Shown here piece after piece: positions 1-9,625 of a DNA stretch of 64,000 nt. A program made the translations under genes and the position numbers. The notes below the pieces were generated by a model. It saw nothing but the letters and a program-made list of their open reading frames with translations, had not been told where the DNA came from and made no database searches. Position 1 is the stretch's first letter. Each line of letters starts with the position of its first letter. The DNA is from Gilliamella sp. Pra-s52 (GTDB lineage: Bacteria > Pseudomonadota > Gammaproteobacteria > Enterobacterales > Orbaceae), in the NCBI RefSeq assembly GCF_009795805.1, contig NZ_WTEY01000002.1:124001-188000 (forward strand). Direction: 5' to 3'.

Positions 1-2040
1 AAAGAAGATAATACCGTAAACAACCAATAAGAATAAGATACTTAAACCCGCATTGGTATAATTATTAATAACAATATGGTGCATATTATCAATTTGTTGT
101 GCGGTTAAATCACTACCCTTAGCAATGCGACGATTGTATTCATTCGCTAAATAGAAGAAACCTTCTAATTGCGGGTTATTGCTAAATAATTTCAATGATA
201 ATGCCCATGTTGTACAAATCAATAACCAGATAGCCGGAATGATAGTTACCCAAATATATTGCGCTCGTTTCATTTTGATTAATACAACTGTTGCTAAGAC
301 TAATGCAACCGCGGCTAACATTTGGTTAGAAATACCAAATAATGGCCATAAGCTCTTAACGCCACCTAATGGATCAACTACACCTTGATAGAGTAAATAG
401 CCCCACAAACCAACGCAACCAATTGTGCCAATAAAACCAGCAATAAGTGAGTCTGTTTTTTTCAAAAATGGAACAAAATTACCTAATAAATCTTGTAGCA
501 TAAAGCGGCCAGATCGGGTACCTGCATCAAGTGCTGTTAAAATAAATAGCGCTTCAAACAAAATACCAAAATGGTACCAAAAGCCCATATCTGCACCAGG
601 TAGAATTTGATGGAACACATGCGCAATTCCTACTGCTAATGTTGGCGCACCGCCGGCACGATTTAGTACTGATGGTTCACCAATGTCTTTTGCGGTTTGG
701 ATAATTTGATCTGGAGAAATAACAAACCCCCAAGAGCTCACTGTTGCCGCAGCATGTGCTGTTACGTCTTGCAATTGAGCCATGATCATCGGCGCATCTT
801 CAGTACCAAGTTTATGAAGATCAGGCATAGTAATACCTAATGCTGCAGGTGGTGTATTCATTGCAAAATAAAGACCAGGTTCAATAATTGACGCCGCAAC
901 CAAAGCCATCATAGCAACAAACGATTCCATCAACATTGCACCATAACCAATAAAACGGGCATCGTTTTCATTAGCAAGTAATTTAGGTGTAGTACCTGAC
1001 GAAATTAATGCGTGGAAACCAGAAACTGCACCACAGGCAATAGTGATAAATAAGAATGGAAATAACGACCCTTTCCAAACAGGTCCTGTACCATCAACGT
1101 ATTGTGTAACAGCTGGCATTTTTAAATCAGGATTTAAAATAACAATACCAATCGCTAAACCAACAATAACACCAATTTTTAGGAAAGTCGCCAAATAATC
1201 TCGTGGCGCTAAAATTAACCATACAGGTAACATTGCAGAAACCAATGCATAACCAACTAATACATAAGTAATCGTTGTTGCTTTGAAGGTTAAAGCTGGG
1301 CCCCAATATGCATCATGAGCAATAACACCACCAAACCAGATAGATAAAACAAGTAGTACAATACCAATAACAGATACTTCAGCTACTCTACCTGGTCGAA
1401 TAAATCGCATGTAGATCCCCATAAACAGAGCAATCGGCACAGTTGAGCAAACTGTGAAAACACCCCATGGACTTTCCGCCAAGGCTTTAACCACAATTAG
1501 CGCCAATACAGCTAAAATGATCAACATAATTAAGAAGCAACCAAATAGCGCAATCGTGCCTGGTATTAGTCCCATTTCTTCTTTAATCATTTCACCTAAA
1601 GATGAGCCGTTACGACGAGAAGATAAAAATAGCACCATAAAATCTTGTACAGCACCAGCAAAAACAACACCAGCCAGTAACCAGAGCGTACCAGGTAGAT
1701 AACCTACTTGCGCAGCAAGTACTGGACCGACTAAAGGTCCTGCACCTGCAATAGCGGCAAAATGGTGCCCAAACAATACATATTTATTTGTTGGAACGTA
1801 ATTTAAACCGTCATTATTGAGGACTGCTGGAGTTGCACGAGTTGGATCTAATTGCATTACTTTTTTAGCAATATACAAGCTGTAGTATCGATATGCGACT
1901 AAGTAAATCGAAACCGCCGCCGCAACAATCCAAAGTGCACTAATATGTTCACCTCGCCGTAGTGCAACAACAGCTAAACAACATGCACCAACAAAAGCTA
2001 GGATGAACCATGGAATATGCTTAAAGATTTTATTATTCAT
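1..2040 (-). CDS. btsT: BtsT/CstA-family pyruvate/peptide transporter (3' end outside window)
   Basis: Multi-spanning inner-membrane protein of the carbon-starvation CstA family; E. coli BtsT takes up pyruvate with protons, and CstA takes up peptides or pyruvate. The 680 codons seen begin MNNKIFKHIPWFILAFVG and run through many hydrophobic segments. Family-typical stretches include YKLFGHHFAAIAGAGPLVGP-like sequence near residue 80 (here NKYVLFGHHFAAIAGAGPLV) and a late GTRSGRFMLQDLLG. Family length is about 700 to 716, so only the C-terminus is missing. The ATG at 2040 follows a purine-rich AAAGAGAA. BtsS-BtsR lies directly upstream on the same strand with a predicted BtsR site between, which favours BtsT over CstA. 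That choice is inference. Confidence 0.9.
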   Translation of the reverse strand, partial: MNNKIFKHIPWFILAFVGACCLAVVALRRGEHISALWIVAAAVSIYLVAYRYYSLYIAKKVMQLDPTRATPAVLNNDGLNYVPTNKYVLFGHHFAAIAGAGPLVGPVLAAQVGYLPGTLWLLAGVVFAGAVQDFMVLFLSSRRNGSSLGEMIKEEMGLIPGTIALFGCFLIMLIILAVLALIVVKALAESPWGVFTVCSTVPIALFMGIYMRFIRPGRVAEVSVIGIVLLVLSIWFGGVIAHDAYWGPALTFKATTITYVLVGYALVSAMLPVWLILAPRDYLATFLKIGVIVGLAIGIVILNPDLKMPAVTQYVDGTGPVWKGSLFPFLFITIACGAVSGFHALISSGTTPKLLANENDARFIGYGAMLMESFVAMMALVAASIIEPGLYFAMNTPPAALGITMPDLHKLGTEDAPMIMAQLQDVTAHAAATVSSWGFVISPDQIIQTAKDIGEPSVLNRAGGAPTLAVGIAHVFHQILPGADMGFWYHFGILFEALFILTALDAGTRSGRFMLQDLLGNFVPFLKKTDSLIAGFIGTIGCVGLWGYLLYQGVVDPLGGVKSLWPLFGISNQMLAAVALVLATVVLIKMKRAQYIWVTIIPAIWLLICTTWALSLKLFSNNPQLEGFFYLANEYNRRIAKGSDLTAQQIDNMHHIVINNYTNAGLSILFLLVVYGIIFF

Positions 2041-2343
2041 AATGATTCTCTTTGTGATTTATAAGATTAATTAGTTTGTTACTTAGTACCATAATGCGTA
2101 TTGTTAAAAGGCATTGTGACAAGATAAAACGGAAATTTTACCGATATCGAAACCTATTTTTCATACAAACTAAAGAAATAAGCAACAACTAAAGACCTTT
2201 TTGTGTTCAAGCGTATAGTAATTTTTTGTTTTTAAGAATGATAACAATATTTAGGTTATAGGTTAGATAAAGAGTATGAGTGGTTAAAATTGGCAACTTA
2301 GCGGTAAAAGAAATAGTAATAGGGCAAAAAGATATCAAGGTTA
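2041..2343. other. Intergenic region between btsR and btsT
   Basis: AT-rich gap of 303 bp upstream of btsT on the minus strand. It holds the predicted BtsR direct-repeat operator at 2277-2305. A lone TGTGA half-site at 2115-2119 is too weak to call a CRP site. No convincing small ORF or terminator was seen after btsR. Confidence 0.6.
2277..2305 (-). promoter_or_regulatory. Predicted BtsR (YehT) operator upstream of btsT
   Basis: Read on the minus strand, ACCGCTAA (2305-2298) and ACCACTCA (2284-2277) form a direct repeat with a 13-bp spacer. The published E. coli YehT/BtsR site at yjiY (btsT) is a direct repeat of ACC[G/A]CT[C/T]A with a 13-bp spacer. One half matches 8/8 and the other 7/8. 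The site lies about 240-265 bp before the btsT start codon and just after the btsR stop, as expected for activation of the transporter by the adjacent system. Confidence 0.75.
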
Positions 2344-3063
2344 TTATAATCCCAATAGCTCTTTAAGTGATTTTAAATAACGACGGCTAACTGGCACAGA
2401 AACATCGTTGATAAGAATAACATCAACCCCTCCAGTTTGATTAAAACGAATTTCTTTAAGTTTTTTCAGATTAATCAAATATTGCCGATGGCAACGGATC
2501 AGGTCCGTTTTATTCTCAAGAGTTTTTAATGTTAATTCGGTTAGATACTCATTATTTTCTTGATTAAATACATAAATACCACTTATTTTGGAGGAGACAT
2601 AAAATACATCATCAAAATTCAATAAATAAATTCGGTTATGGCCAACACATGGGACATATTTTAGATTTTGATTAATGCCATTTAATTGATTGATATTTCC
2701 TGAAGAACAATGATTATGCAAACGATATAAAGTTTTGTTTAATCGTTCTTGTTCAACAGGCTTAAGCAAATAATCAAATGCTTGTTCTTCAAATGCTTTA
2801 ACCGCAAATTCACCATAAGCTGTTAAAAACACAATTCTTGGCATAGTTTCAGGATCAAGCATTGATAACATTTCCATACCATCTATTTTAGGCATTTGGA
2901 TATCTAAAAACACGACATCGGGTTGAAGTCGATGAATTGCACGAATCGCTTCAATTGCATTGTTACATTCAGCCACGATACTAATTTCAGGATCAGTTTC
3001 AAGCAAACAGCGTAAATTTTCACGGGCAAGTAATTCATCATCAACAATAATAACGTTTAACAT
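2344..3063 (-). CDS. btsR: LytTR-type response regulator BtsR
   Basis: A 239-residue response regulator, the same length as E. coli BtsR (YehT). The receiver domain covers residues 1-120, with the acidic pocket IIVDDE at residues 5-10 and phosphoacceptor Asp54 in VVFLDIQMPKIDG. A LytTR DNA-binding domain occupies roughly 135-239 (LIRCHRQYLINLKKL, ending VPVSRRYLKSLKELL). Its start codon overlaps the last base of the btsS stop (TAATG arrangement), so the two are translationally coupled. In E. coli, BtsR activates the pyruvate transporter gene btsT when BtsS senses pyruvate. The next gene downstream here is that transporter. Confidence 0.95.
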   Translation of the reverse strand: MLNVIIVDDELLARENLRCLLETDPEISIVAECNNAIEAIRAIHRLQPDVVFLDIQMPKIDGMEMLSMLDPETMPRIVFLTAYGEFAVKAFEEQAFDYLLKPVEQERLNKTLYRLHNHCSSGNINQLNGINQNLKYVPCVGHNRIYLLNFDDVFYVSSKISGIYVFNQENNEYLTELTLKTLENKTDLIRCHRQYLINLKKLKEIRFNQTGGVDVILINDVSVPVSRRYLKSLKELLGL

Positions 3064-4757
3064 TACGCACTGATATCCTCTTGTAAAGGTAGTATTAGCA
3101 TAACTTTAGTATATTCATCAGGTTTACATACTATTTTTATACCATACTTTTCACCATAACGAATCTTAATTCGTTTATCAACTAAATTAAGCCCCAAACC
3201 TTTGGTATCTTTTTTATGTTCACGATAATGACCTGCATTATCGATCACTTCTAAAACCAATGATTGATCTGACTTATAAGCACAAATAGTTACATTACCA
3301 TCACCAAGTAATTGAGATGTACCATGTTTAATAGCATTTTCAACAATCGGTTGCAATGAAAAAGCAGGCAATTGTGCATATTCTAGTTGAGGGGAAATAT
3401 CAATTTTGATAGTTAACTGATCCATAAAACGCATTTTTTCAATTTGTAAATAAGCATTAACGTGTTCTATTTCATCTTTTAATGTAACAATTTCTTCTGT
3501 TCGTTTTAAATTTTTCCGGAAAAAGGTTGATAAGTTTTGTACTAATTGTGATGCCTGTGTTTTATCACGCCGAATAACCGCCAATAGTGTATTTAAGGCA
3601 TTAAATAAGAAGTGAGGATTAACTTGCGCATGCAACAATTTAATTTCAGTTCTAGATAACAGTTGCTTATAGTGCTCATTTTGACCAGCCAAAATTTGTG
3701 CAGACAATAAACTTGCAATTCCTTCGCCAAGGGTTCGATTGATCGAACTAAATAACGTATTTTTTGCTTCATAAAGTTTAATTGTCCCCACAACAGTATT
3801 ATTTTCTCCTCTCAAAGGAATCACGAGAGTCGATCCTAAACGACAGCTTTTATTGATTGAGCATTGATAAGGCTGATGAATGCCATCAAGATATTGCACT
3901 TCATTTTTCTCGATCGCTTCTAAAGTACTATTAGATGTTATCAATGTTCCAGGCAAATGATGGTCATCACCAATACCAATAAATGCGAGTATTTTTTCCC
4001 GATCGGTAATTGAAACAGCACCGATATCAAGTTCTTGATAAATAATATTGGCAACTTTAGTACTATTTTGCTGATTAAAACCATCACGCAACAAACCTTC
4101 GGTACTCACAGCGATTTTTAATGCCTTAGCTGAAAAAGCTGAAGTATAACGCTCAAACATCGCGCGTCTATCAAGTAAAATCCTCATAAACATCGCAGCA
4201 CCAATACTATTGGCTACAATCATGGGAGCTGCAATGCTGCTAACAGCATGTAACACTACATCAAAAGGTCGAGAGATAAGTAAGACTAAGATCATTTCAA
4301 GCGATTCAACTAATAAACCTAACATACCAACTAAAAGTGGATTATAAATCAGATCAACACGCCCCTTTTTCATCAATACATAATGCAATAACCCACTAAT
4401 TAACCCAATTAAAATAGTAGATAGCATACAACTCTCAGCTGTAATTCCCCCTAAAGTATAACGATGAATACCACTTGTGATCCCAACCAACAGACCAACG
4501 ACAGGGCCACCAAGTAAACCGCCTAAAATAGCACCAATGGCTCGTGTATTGGCAATAGTGTCTTCAATATGCAGGCCAAAATAGGTACCCATAATACAAA
4601 ATAATGAAAAAATGCAGTAACAAACTAATTTATGAGGCAAATGCACTGTCACTTGCATAAGCGGAATAACGATAGGTGTTTTACTTAGCAAATAAGCTAT
4701 CACTAAATAAACACACATTTGTTGAAGAAGCTGTAAAATAAGATCAAATTCAAACAT
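3063..4757 (-). CDS. btsS: Pyruvate-responsive LytS-family sensor histidine kinase BtsS
   Basis: A 564-residue sensor kinase of the LytS/YehU class; E. coli BtsS has 561. The N-terminal half is a 5TM-5TMR_LYT membrane domain (LLQQMCVYLVIAYLLSKTPI, then SIFGLHIEDTIANTRAIG-like sequence). A GAF-like region follows, then a His_kinase domain with the phosphoacceptor in LHAQVNPHFLFNALN, and a C-terminal HATPase (QPIVENAIKHG, GLGLNLVDKR). I start at the ATG at 4757 (MFEFDLILQLLQQM), which aligns with E. coli MYDFNLVLLLLQQM, not at the upstream 4769 codon. Divergence from the related YpdA is clear enough from the BtsS-like N-terminus. Confidence 0.95.
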   Translation of the reverse strand: MFEFDLILQLLQQMCVYLVIAYLLSKTPIVIPLMQVTVHLPHKLVCYCIFSLFCIMGTYFGLHIEDTIANTRAIGAILGGLLGGPVVGLLVGITSGIHRYTLGGITAESCMLSTILIGLISGLLHYVLMKKGRVDLIYNPLLVGMLGLLVESLEMILVLLISRPFDVVLHAVSSIAAPMIVANSIGAAMFMRILLDRRAMFERYTSAFSAKALKIAVSTEGLLRDGFNQQNSTKVANIIYQELDIGAVSITDREKILAFIGIGDDHHLPGTLITSNSTLEAIEKNEVQYLDGIHQPYQCSINKSCRLGSTLVIPLRGENNTVVGTIKLYEAKNTLFSSINRTLGEGIASLLSAQILAGQNEHYKQLLSRTEIKLLHAQVNPHFLFNALNTLLAVIRRDKTQASQLVQNLSTFFRKNLKRTEEIVTLKDEIEHVNAYLQIEKMRFMDQLTIKIDISPQLEYAQLPAFSLQPIVENAIKHGTSQLLGDGNVTICAYKSDQSLVLEVIDNAGHYREHKKDTKGLGLNLVDKRIKIRYGEKYGIKIVCKPDEYTKVMLILPLQEDISA

Positions 4758-4809
4758 AATACTGACCACAGCAACAAAACCGTCGACAACTGTCGACGGA
4801 AATTAAAAT

Positions 4810-7095
4810 TTATTTATCAAGCAAAGAGAAGGTTTTCTTATCTTGCGTTCTTGAATCACTACCAATAAACACATTAAATTTTCCTGGTTCTGCAACATAT
4901 TCCATTTTATCATTCCAAAATTTTAACATGTCATATTTAATAACAAACTCAACTTCGCCTTTTTCATGAGGCTTTAAATTAATATTTTCAAAACCAATCA
5001 ACTCTTTAACAGGGCGACTTACTGATGCTGTCACATCTTGCAAATAAAGTTGCACCGTTTGCATCCCTTCTTTATTACCGATATTTTCAACATTCACTTT
5101 AACAATAATTTCGCCATCTTTGTTCATTTCAGAACTCGATAATGAAAAGTCCATTGCAAAGTTGGTATAACTTAAACCAAAACCGAATGGAAATAACGGA
5201 TCATTTGGACTATCAAAATACGACGTCGTATATTTGCCCATATTTTCAGTACCTCTTGGACGTCCTGTATTTAGATGACTATAATAAACAGGGATTTGTC
5301 CAACATTATCAGGAAAAGACATCGGCAACTTTCCTGAAGGGTTATAATCACCAAATAACACATCAGCAATAGCGTTACCACCTTCCGTTCCTAAAAACCA
5401 CGTTTCAAGCATAGCATCAGCTTGTGCATATTCTTCAGATAACGTTAATGGACGACCATTCATTAAGACAATAACCAACGGTTTACCCGTTTTTTTCAAT
5501 GCGTTAAGTAACTGTTTTTGGGTTGCGGGCAAAGAAAGATTTGTTCGACTTGATGATTCATGAGCCATACCTTCAGCTTCGCCAACAAAAGCAACTACAA
5601 CATCCGATTTTTTAGCGATACCAATGGCTTCGGTAATCATTTGTTTCGCTGATCTATGATCAAATTTGGTGGTTTCTCCGTATAAATTTAAAAATCGATA
5701 CAAATTTGCATCATCTGAAAGATTAGCACCAAATGCATAACTTACTGATTTTGAATTATTAACTGCACGTTTAATGCCTTCTAATGGCGTTACCGCCAAA
5801 TTAGCACGCCCTGCTCCTGACCAACTACCTAAAATATCACGTTGTGAATCAGCTAATGGACCTATAACTGCAATTTTTTTATTCTTAGTTAATGGTAGAA
5901 TTTCATTGTTATTTTTTAATAGAACAATGCTACGTCGAGCCACATCACGCGCTTCCTCACGATGCAAACGATCGTTAGCAAACATCGTTTCAATATTTAA
6001 TTTCGGATCTAAATTGCGATAAGGATCACTAAATAACCCCATATCGTATTTTAACTCTAAAACATGACGGCAAGCTTGATTAATTTCATCTTCGGTAATC
6101 GCCCCTTCTTTAACTAATTCAGGTAAAAATTGTAAGAAGTATTCATCGTTCATACTAATATCAATACCCGCTTTAATCGCAACTCGCACGGCATCTTTCG
6201 GATCACTGGCCACACCATGATTAATCAGTTCACGTATCGCCCCGTGATCACTTACCACAACGCCATCAAAATGCCACTGATTACGTAATACTTCGGTTAA
6301 TAACCAATGATTTGCCGTCGCAGGAATACCATTAACACTCACAAGCGAAACCATCACAGCACGGCTACCAGCATCAATTGCGGCTTTATAAGGCACAAGA
6401 TACTCTTGGAACATTTTACGTTCACTCATATCCGTACTATTATATTCACGTCCGCCTTCAACTGCACCATAGAGTGCAAAGTGTTTTACTGTAGTAACTA
6501 GAGATTTTTTATCTGCAAGCGACTGCTTTTGCATTTTTTCAACAAAAATTCGTCCCGCCTCTGATGTCAAATAAGGATCTTCACCAAATCCTTCTGACAC
6601 ACGGCCCCACCTTGGATCGCGTGTAATATCAACCATCGGTGCCCAAGTAACGTTTAATCCATCCGATGTTGCTTCATCGGCTGATACTTCAGCAGCTTTA
6701 GCTATCGCACTACGATCCCACGTTGATGCAATACCTAAATTAATTGGAAACACGGTTCGATGACCGTGAATGATATCAAATCCAAAATAGAGAGGAATTT
6801 TATTAGGGGATTTTAAAGCACGTTCCTGCATTTGAGAAAGATCTGGCTCAACAATAGTATTAAAAATACCACCAATTTCACCTGCTTCGATTTGATCAAG
6901 TACTTTATTTAATGTTAGACCACCACCAACACTGACTAAACGCAGTTGCCCCACTTTTTCTTGGATCGTCATTTTTGATAATAGATTATCAATAAAGACT
7001 TTCTTTTCTGCGTTTGTTTTGCCATTTAGTTCTTGCGCAAATAAAGGACCAGAAAAGACAAGAAAAAATAAAAATAGAGCTAATTTTTTTATCAT
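4810..7095 (-). CDS. bglX: Periplasmic beta-glucosidase (GH3) BglX
   Basis: Glycoside hydrolase family 3 enzyme of 761 residues (E. coli BglX 765) that cleaves terminal beta-glucosides in the periplasm. It starts with a signal peptide, MIKKLALFLFFLVFSGPLFA, cut after LFA. The GH3 N-domain holds the nucleophile Asp in GVVVSDHGAIREL and substrate-site motifs such as GFDIIHGHRTVFP and VKHFALYGAVEGGREYN. The GH3 C-domain and a C-terminal FnIII-like domain follow. The chosen ATG at 7095 starts exactly at the signal peptide; an upstream TTG at 7128 adds only 11 unlikely residues. It could feed plant glucosides from the diet, which is inference. No clear partner genes adjoin it. Confidence 0.95.
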   Translation of the reverse strand: MIKKLALFLFFLVFSGPLFAQELNGKTNAEKKVFIDNLLSKMTIQEKVGQLRLVSVGGGLTLNKVLDQIEAGEIGGIFNTIVEPDLSQMQERALKSPNKIPLYFGFDIIHGHRTVFPINLGIASTWDRSAIAKAAEVSADEATSDGLNVTWAPMVDITRDPRWGRVSEGFGEDPYLTSEAGRIFVEKMQKQSLADKKSLVTTVKHFALYGAVEGGREYNSTDMSERKMFQEYLVPYKAAIDAGSRAVMVSLVSVNGIPATANHWLLTEVLRNQWHFDGVVVSDHGAIRELINHGVASDPKDAVRVAIKAGIDISMNDEYFLQFLPELVKEGAITEDEINQACRHVLELKYDMGLFSDPYRNLDPKLNIETMFANDRLHREEARDVARRSIVLLKNNNEILPLTKNKKIAVIGPLADSQRDILGSWSGAGRANLAVTPLEGIKRAVNNSKSVSYAFGANLSDDANLYRFLNLYGETTKFDHRSAKQMITEAIGIAKKSDVVVAFVGEAEGMAHESSSRTNLSLPATQKQLLNALKKTGKPLVIVLMNGRPLTLSEEYAQADAMLETWFLGTEGGNAIADVLFGDYNPSGKLPMSFPDNVGQIPVYYSHLNTGRPRGTENMGKYTTSYFDSPNDPLFPFGFGLSYTNFAMDFSLSSSEMNKDGEIIVKVNVENIGNKEGMQTVQLYLQDVTASVSRPVKELIGFENINLKPHEKGEVEFVIKYDMLKFWNDKMEYVAEPGKFNVFIGSDSRTQDKKTFSLLDK

Positions 7096-7354
7096 AATAA
7101 ATATTGTTATAATTAAGAGGATAGACAAGTAAATAGCATAACGTATTCATCAAAAAAAATCTTGCTCTTTAAGCTACTTATGTATAAGTTTTAAAGCACT
7201 ATCGTTTTATTTTATAAACAATCATGCTTAAAATGAGGCCTTTTCTTAATCTTTCTTTATTTTATTTAAAATTCTTTACAAAAATGAAGGTAAACAATTA
7301 GTTGGAAAAGATAATATTACCGATAAATATCGGCAATATTACTCACAAAAAGCA
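7096..7354. other. Intergenic region upstream of bglX
   Basis: AT-rich gap of 259 bp between yajQ and bglX. I see no ORF and no strong hairpin in it. It must carry the bglX promoter, but no convincing -35/-10 pair stands out. Confidence 0.4.
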
Positions 7355-7846
7355 TCAATCTCTAAAATTAGTAAATTGGAATGGTTGACCAAATTCGCCG
7401 TTTTTAACTAACGCCATCGTCGCTTGTAGGTCATCGCGTGATTTACCTGTCACACGAACTTGTTCGCCTTGCACTTGGGCTTGTACTTTAATTTTGCTGT
7501 CTTTAATTGCTTTTACAATTTTCTTAGCTAACTCTTTATCAATCCCCTGCTTAAGTTTAACCGTAATACTATAAAGCTTACCGCTGTGCTCCATTTCTTC
7601 AGGGATTTCAAGTGCACCACCATCAATACCACGTTTAGCAAGTTTATCTCGTAAGATATCAAGTAATTGTTGTACTTGGAAATCAGATTGGCTCGTTGCT
7701 TTAATCGTTTCATTTTTTTCATTTAACTCAAACGATGCTTCAACATTTTTAAAATCCCAACGGGTGGTTAGCTCTCGAGTAGCATTTTCAACGCCATTTT
7801 TAACTTCAGGCATTTGGATTTCAGAAACGATATCAAAAGAAGGCAT
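7355..7846 (-). CDS. yajQ: YajQ family nucleotide-binding protein
   Basis: A 163-residue cytosolic protein of the YajQ family. It begins [20 protein letters not shown] and ends [14 protein letters not shown], both family-diagnostic. It has two ferredoxin-like halves, and some members bind cyclic di-GMP. The length equals the E. coli protein (163). The gene is likely monocistronic. Just upstream of its ribosome-binding region, a 13-bp direct repeat taatggttataaa occurs at 7861-7873 and 7876-7888, of unknown meaning. Confidence 0.95.
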   Translation of the reverse strand: MPSFDIVSEIQMPEVKNGVENATRELTTRWDFKNVEASFELNEKNETIKATSQSDFQVQQLLDILRDKLAKRGIDGGALEIPEEMEHSGKLYSITVKLKQGIDKELAKKIVKAIKDSKIKVQAQVQGEQVRVTGKSRDDLQATMALVKNGEFGQPFQFTNFRD

Positions 7847-7897
7847 AAATTCTCCTCTTCTAATGGTTATAAACTTAATGGTTATAAAATAATATTA

Positions 7898-7923
7898 AAA
7901 CCGCCTAACAAGTTAAGCGGTTT
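7898..7923 (-). terminator. Terminator downstream of dapD
   Basis: Stem AAACCGC (7898-7904) with GCGGTTT (7917-7923), continued inside by TAAC/GTTA across a single mismatch. It sits 18 bp beyond the dapD stop. In the dapD direction the stem is followed by TTTTAATATTATTTT. Confidence 0.7.
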
Positions 7924-7941
7924 AAAAAAACAAATGTAAAA

Positions 7942-8766
7942 TTAATCAATAGTACGAAGTAATTCATTGATGCCAACTTTACCTAAAGTCTTAGCATCCA
8001 CTTTTTTCACAATAACCGCACAATAGAGGCTATATTTACCATCTTTGGTTGGTAAATTACCAGAAACAACCACAGAACCTGCTGGCACACGTCCACAATG
8101 AACTTCACCCGTTGCACGATCGTAAATTTTAGTACTTTGACCAATAAACACGCCCATTGAAATTACGCTGCCTTCTTCAACAATTACACCTTCAACAATT
8201 TCACTGCGTGCACCAATAAAACAGTTATCTTCAATAATTGTTGGGTTAGCTTGTAACGGCTCTAAAACACCACCAATTCCCACACCACCTGACAGGTGAA
8301 CATTTTTACCAATTTGTGCACAAGAACCAACAGTTACCCATGTATCAACCATAGTACCTTCATCAACATAAGCACCAATATTGACATAAGATGGCATTAA
8401 TACAGTATTACGAGCAACATAAGCCCCTTTACGAGCAATAGCAGATGGAACAACACGGAAACCTTCTTGTTGGAATCTTGATTCGTCGTATTCAGCAAAT
8501 TTTAATGGCACTTTGTCATAATAGTTAGTCGCCCCACCATTGATTAATTGGTTTTCGTTAATACGGAAAGAGAGCAAAACAGCCTTTTTTAACCATTGGT
8601 GAGTCACCCAATCGCCATTGATTTTTTCGGCGACACGCATCTTACCGCTGTCTAATAAAGCGATACATTGATTGATTGCATCACGAGTTACGGTATCCAC
8701 ATTTGATGGTGTAATTTCAGCACGTCGTTCAAATGCTGCTTCAATAATAGTTTGTAATTGTTGCAT
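7942..8766 (-). CDS. dapD: Tetrahydrodipicolinate N-succinyltransferase DapD
   Basis: Converts tetrahydrodipicolinate and succinyl-CoA to N-succinyl-2-amino-6-ketopimelate in the succinylase branch of lysine and diaminopimelate synthesis. Length is 274, the same as E. coli DapD. The N-terminal alpha domain starts [19 protein letters not shown] left-handed beta-helix of hexapeptide repeats follows ([37 protein letters not shown]). Catalytic residues of the family lie within this helix region. It has its own terminator, so it is probably a single-gene unit. Confidence 0.97.
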   Translation of the reverse strand: MQQLQTIIEAAFERRAEITPSNVDTVTRDAINQCIALLDSGKMRVAEKINGDWVTHQWLKKAVLLSFRINENQLINGGATNYYDKVPLKFAEYDESRFQQEGFRVVPSAIARKGAYVARNTVLMPSYVNIGAYVDEGTMVDTWVTVGSCAQIGKNVHLSGGVGIGGVLEPLQANPTIIEDNCFIGARSEIVEGVIVEEGSVISMGVFIGQSTKIYDRATGEVHCGRVPAGSVVVSGNLPTKDGKYSLYCAVIVKKVDAKTLGKVGINELLRTID

Positions 8767-9148
8767 CTCAAGTTTCCTTTAACTTATAAATCCGTTGGCA
8801 AATAATAAATGAACAAACAGTATAATATAATCTTTCCTGCTTTTTAAGTGGTTTAATCAGATCGTCAAGATCAATATAAGAGCAATCCAAAACAATCGAA
8901 ATGCTAGCAGATGCAATACAAATAATGGGAAAACACCTAAAATAAAAAATTCAATAAAATCAATAACTTTCCTGAACTGTTTTTAGTGCAATTCTTAACT
9001 AATTAATTTTATTAAAAGAAAAAATAAAACATTGTCGAAAAAAACATATTTTATTTGGATGATGCATCACAAATTTAGCATGTCAAATAAACAGTTATTT
9101 TATTCAAATATACACTACTTGCATCGTGATATTTACAAAGACAATCTT
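8767..9148. other. Intergenic region between dapD and the prepilin operon
   Basis: Divergent AT-rich gap of 382 bp that must contain promoters for both sides. It holds one copy of the dispersed repeat (8945-8984). An open frame from a TTG at 9032 leads into the first prepilin gene, but I treat it as an unlikely N-terminal extension. Confidence 0.5.
8945..8984 (+). repeat. Dispersed intergenic repeat, copy 1
   Basis: Core 8952-8976 matches the cores at 38714-38738 and 39571-39595 at 23 of 25 positions (AATAAAATCAATA[A/C]CTTTCC followed by TGA). Like the other copies it is preceded by an A-run and followed by a T-rich stretch. All three copies are intergenic. Confidence 0.75.
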
Positions 9149-9625
9149 ATGCAAGATTTGGGATTTTCATTACTGGAGTTGTTAATAACTGTCTGCATTA
9201 GTGCTATTTTAGCCGCTATTGGTATTGAGTATTGGAAAGAACAGCAACTTCAAAACGAGTTAGCATCTACAACGAAGCAACTTGCTTATTTTATATATGA
9301 AGTTCAAGTAAAAGCTTCAACTAAAAATGAAAATTATATTATTCACCAATTTACATCACCATGGTGCATCGCAATTACTCAAGATGAAAAACCCACCTCG
9401 TGTAATGAAGGTGTGCTTTATTTTATAAAACCAGATAATTCTGTTGAAATTAGTGAACTATCAAACAATAAAGACGCTTTAATTTTAGGACGCCGTAACT
9501 TAGCACAAACGATGTCTTTTCAATTAAAAAATAAAATAGGTACCAGCAGAGTTTTTGTTTCCTTTCTTGGGCGCATTCGTTTTTGCGCAGAAAACAGTCA
9601 TATACCTGGCCTACCACCATGTTAA
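9149..9625 (+). CDS. ppdA: Prepilin-type N-methylation protein (PpdA-like minor pilin)
   Basis: Minor prepilin or pseudopilin. The short leader MQDLG is followed by FSLLELLITVCISAILAAIG, the class III signal with Gly at -1, Phe at +1 and Glu at +5 for prepilin peptidase and the N-methylase. A hydrophobic pilin helix and a small variable C-domain with Cys pairs follow. I chose the ATG at 9149 because related minor pilins have short leaders. The frame is open back to a TTG at 9032, with an ATG at 9080, so a longer leader cannot be excluded. It is the first of four overlapping prepilin genes, like E. coli ppdA-ppdB-ygdB-ppdC. Confidence 0.85.
   Translation: MQDLGFSLLELLITVCISAILAAIGIEYWKEQQLQNELASTTKQLAYFIYEVQVKASTKNENYIIHQFTSPWCIAITQDEKPTSCNEGVLYFIKPDNSVEISELSNNKDALILGRRNLAQTMSFQLKNKIGTSRVFVSFLGRIRFCAENSHIPGLPPC

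Noticed and set aside
179-1702. Plus-strand frames opposite btsT
   Set aside because: All lie antisense to a clear conserved transporter and have no family features.
2110-2131. CRP site upstream of btsT
   Set aside because: Only one TGTGA half is present; the other half does not match.
9032-9148. N-terminal extension of the first prepilin from a TTG at 9032
   Set aside because: It would put 44 residues before the prepilin peptidase site. Related minor pilins have short leaders, although some longer ones exist.
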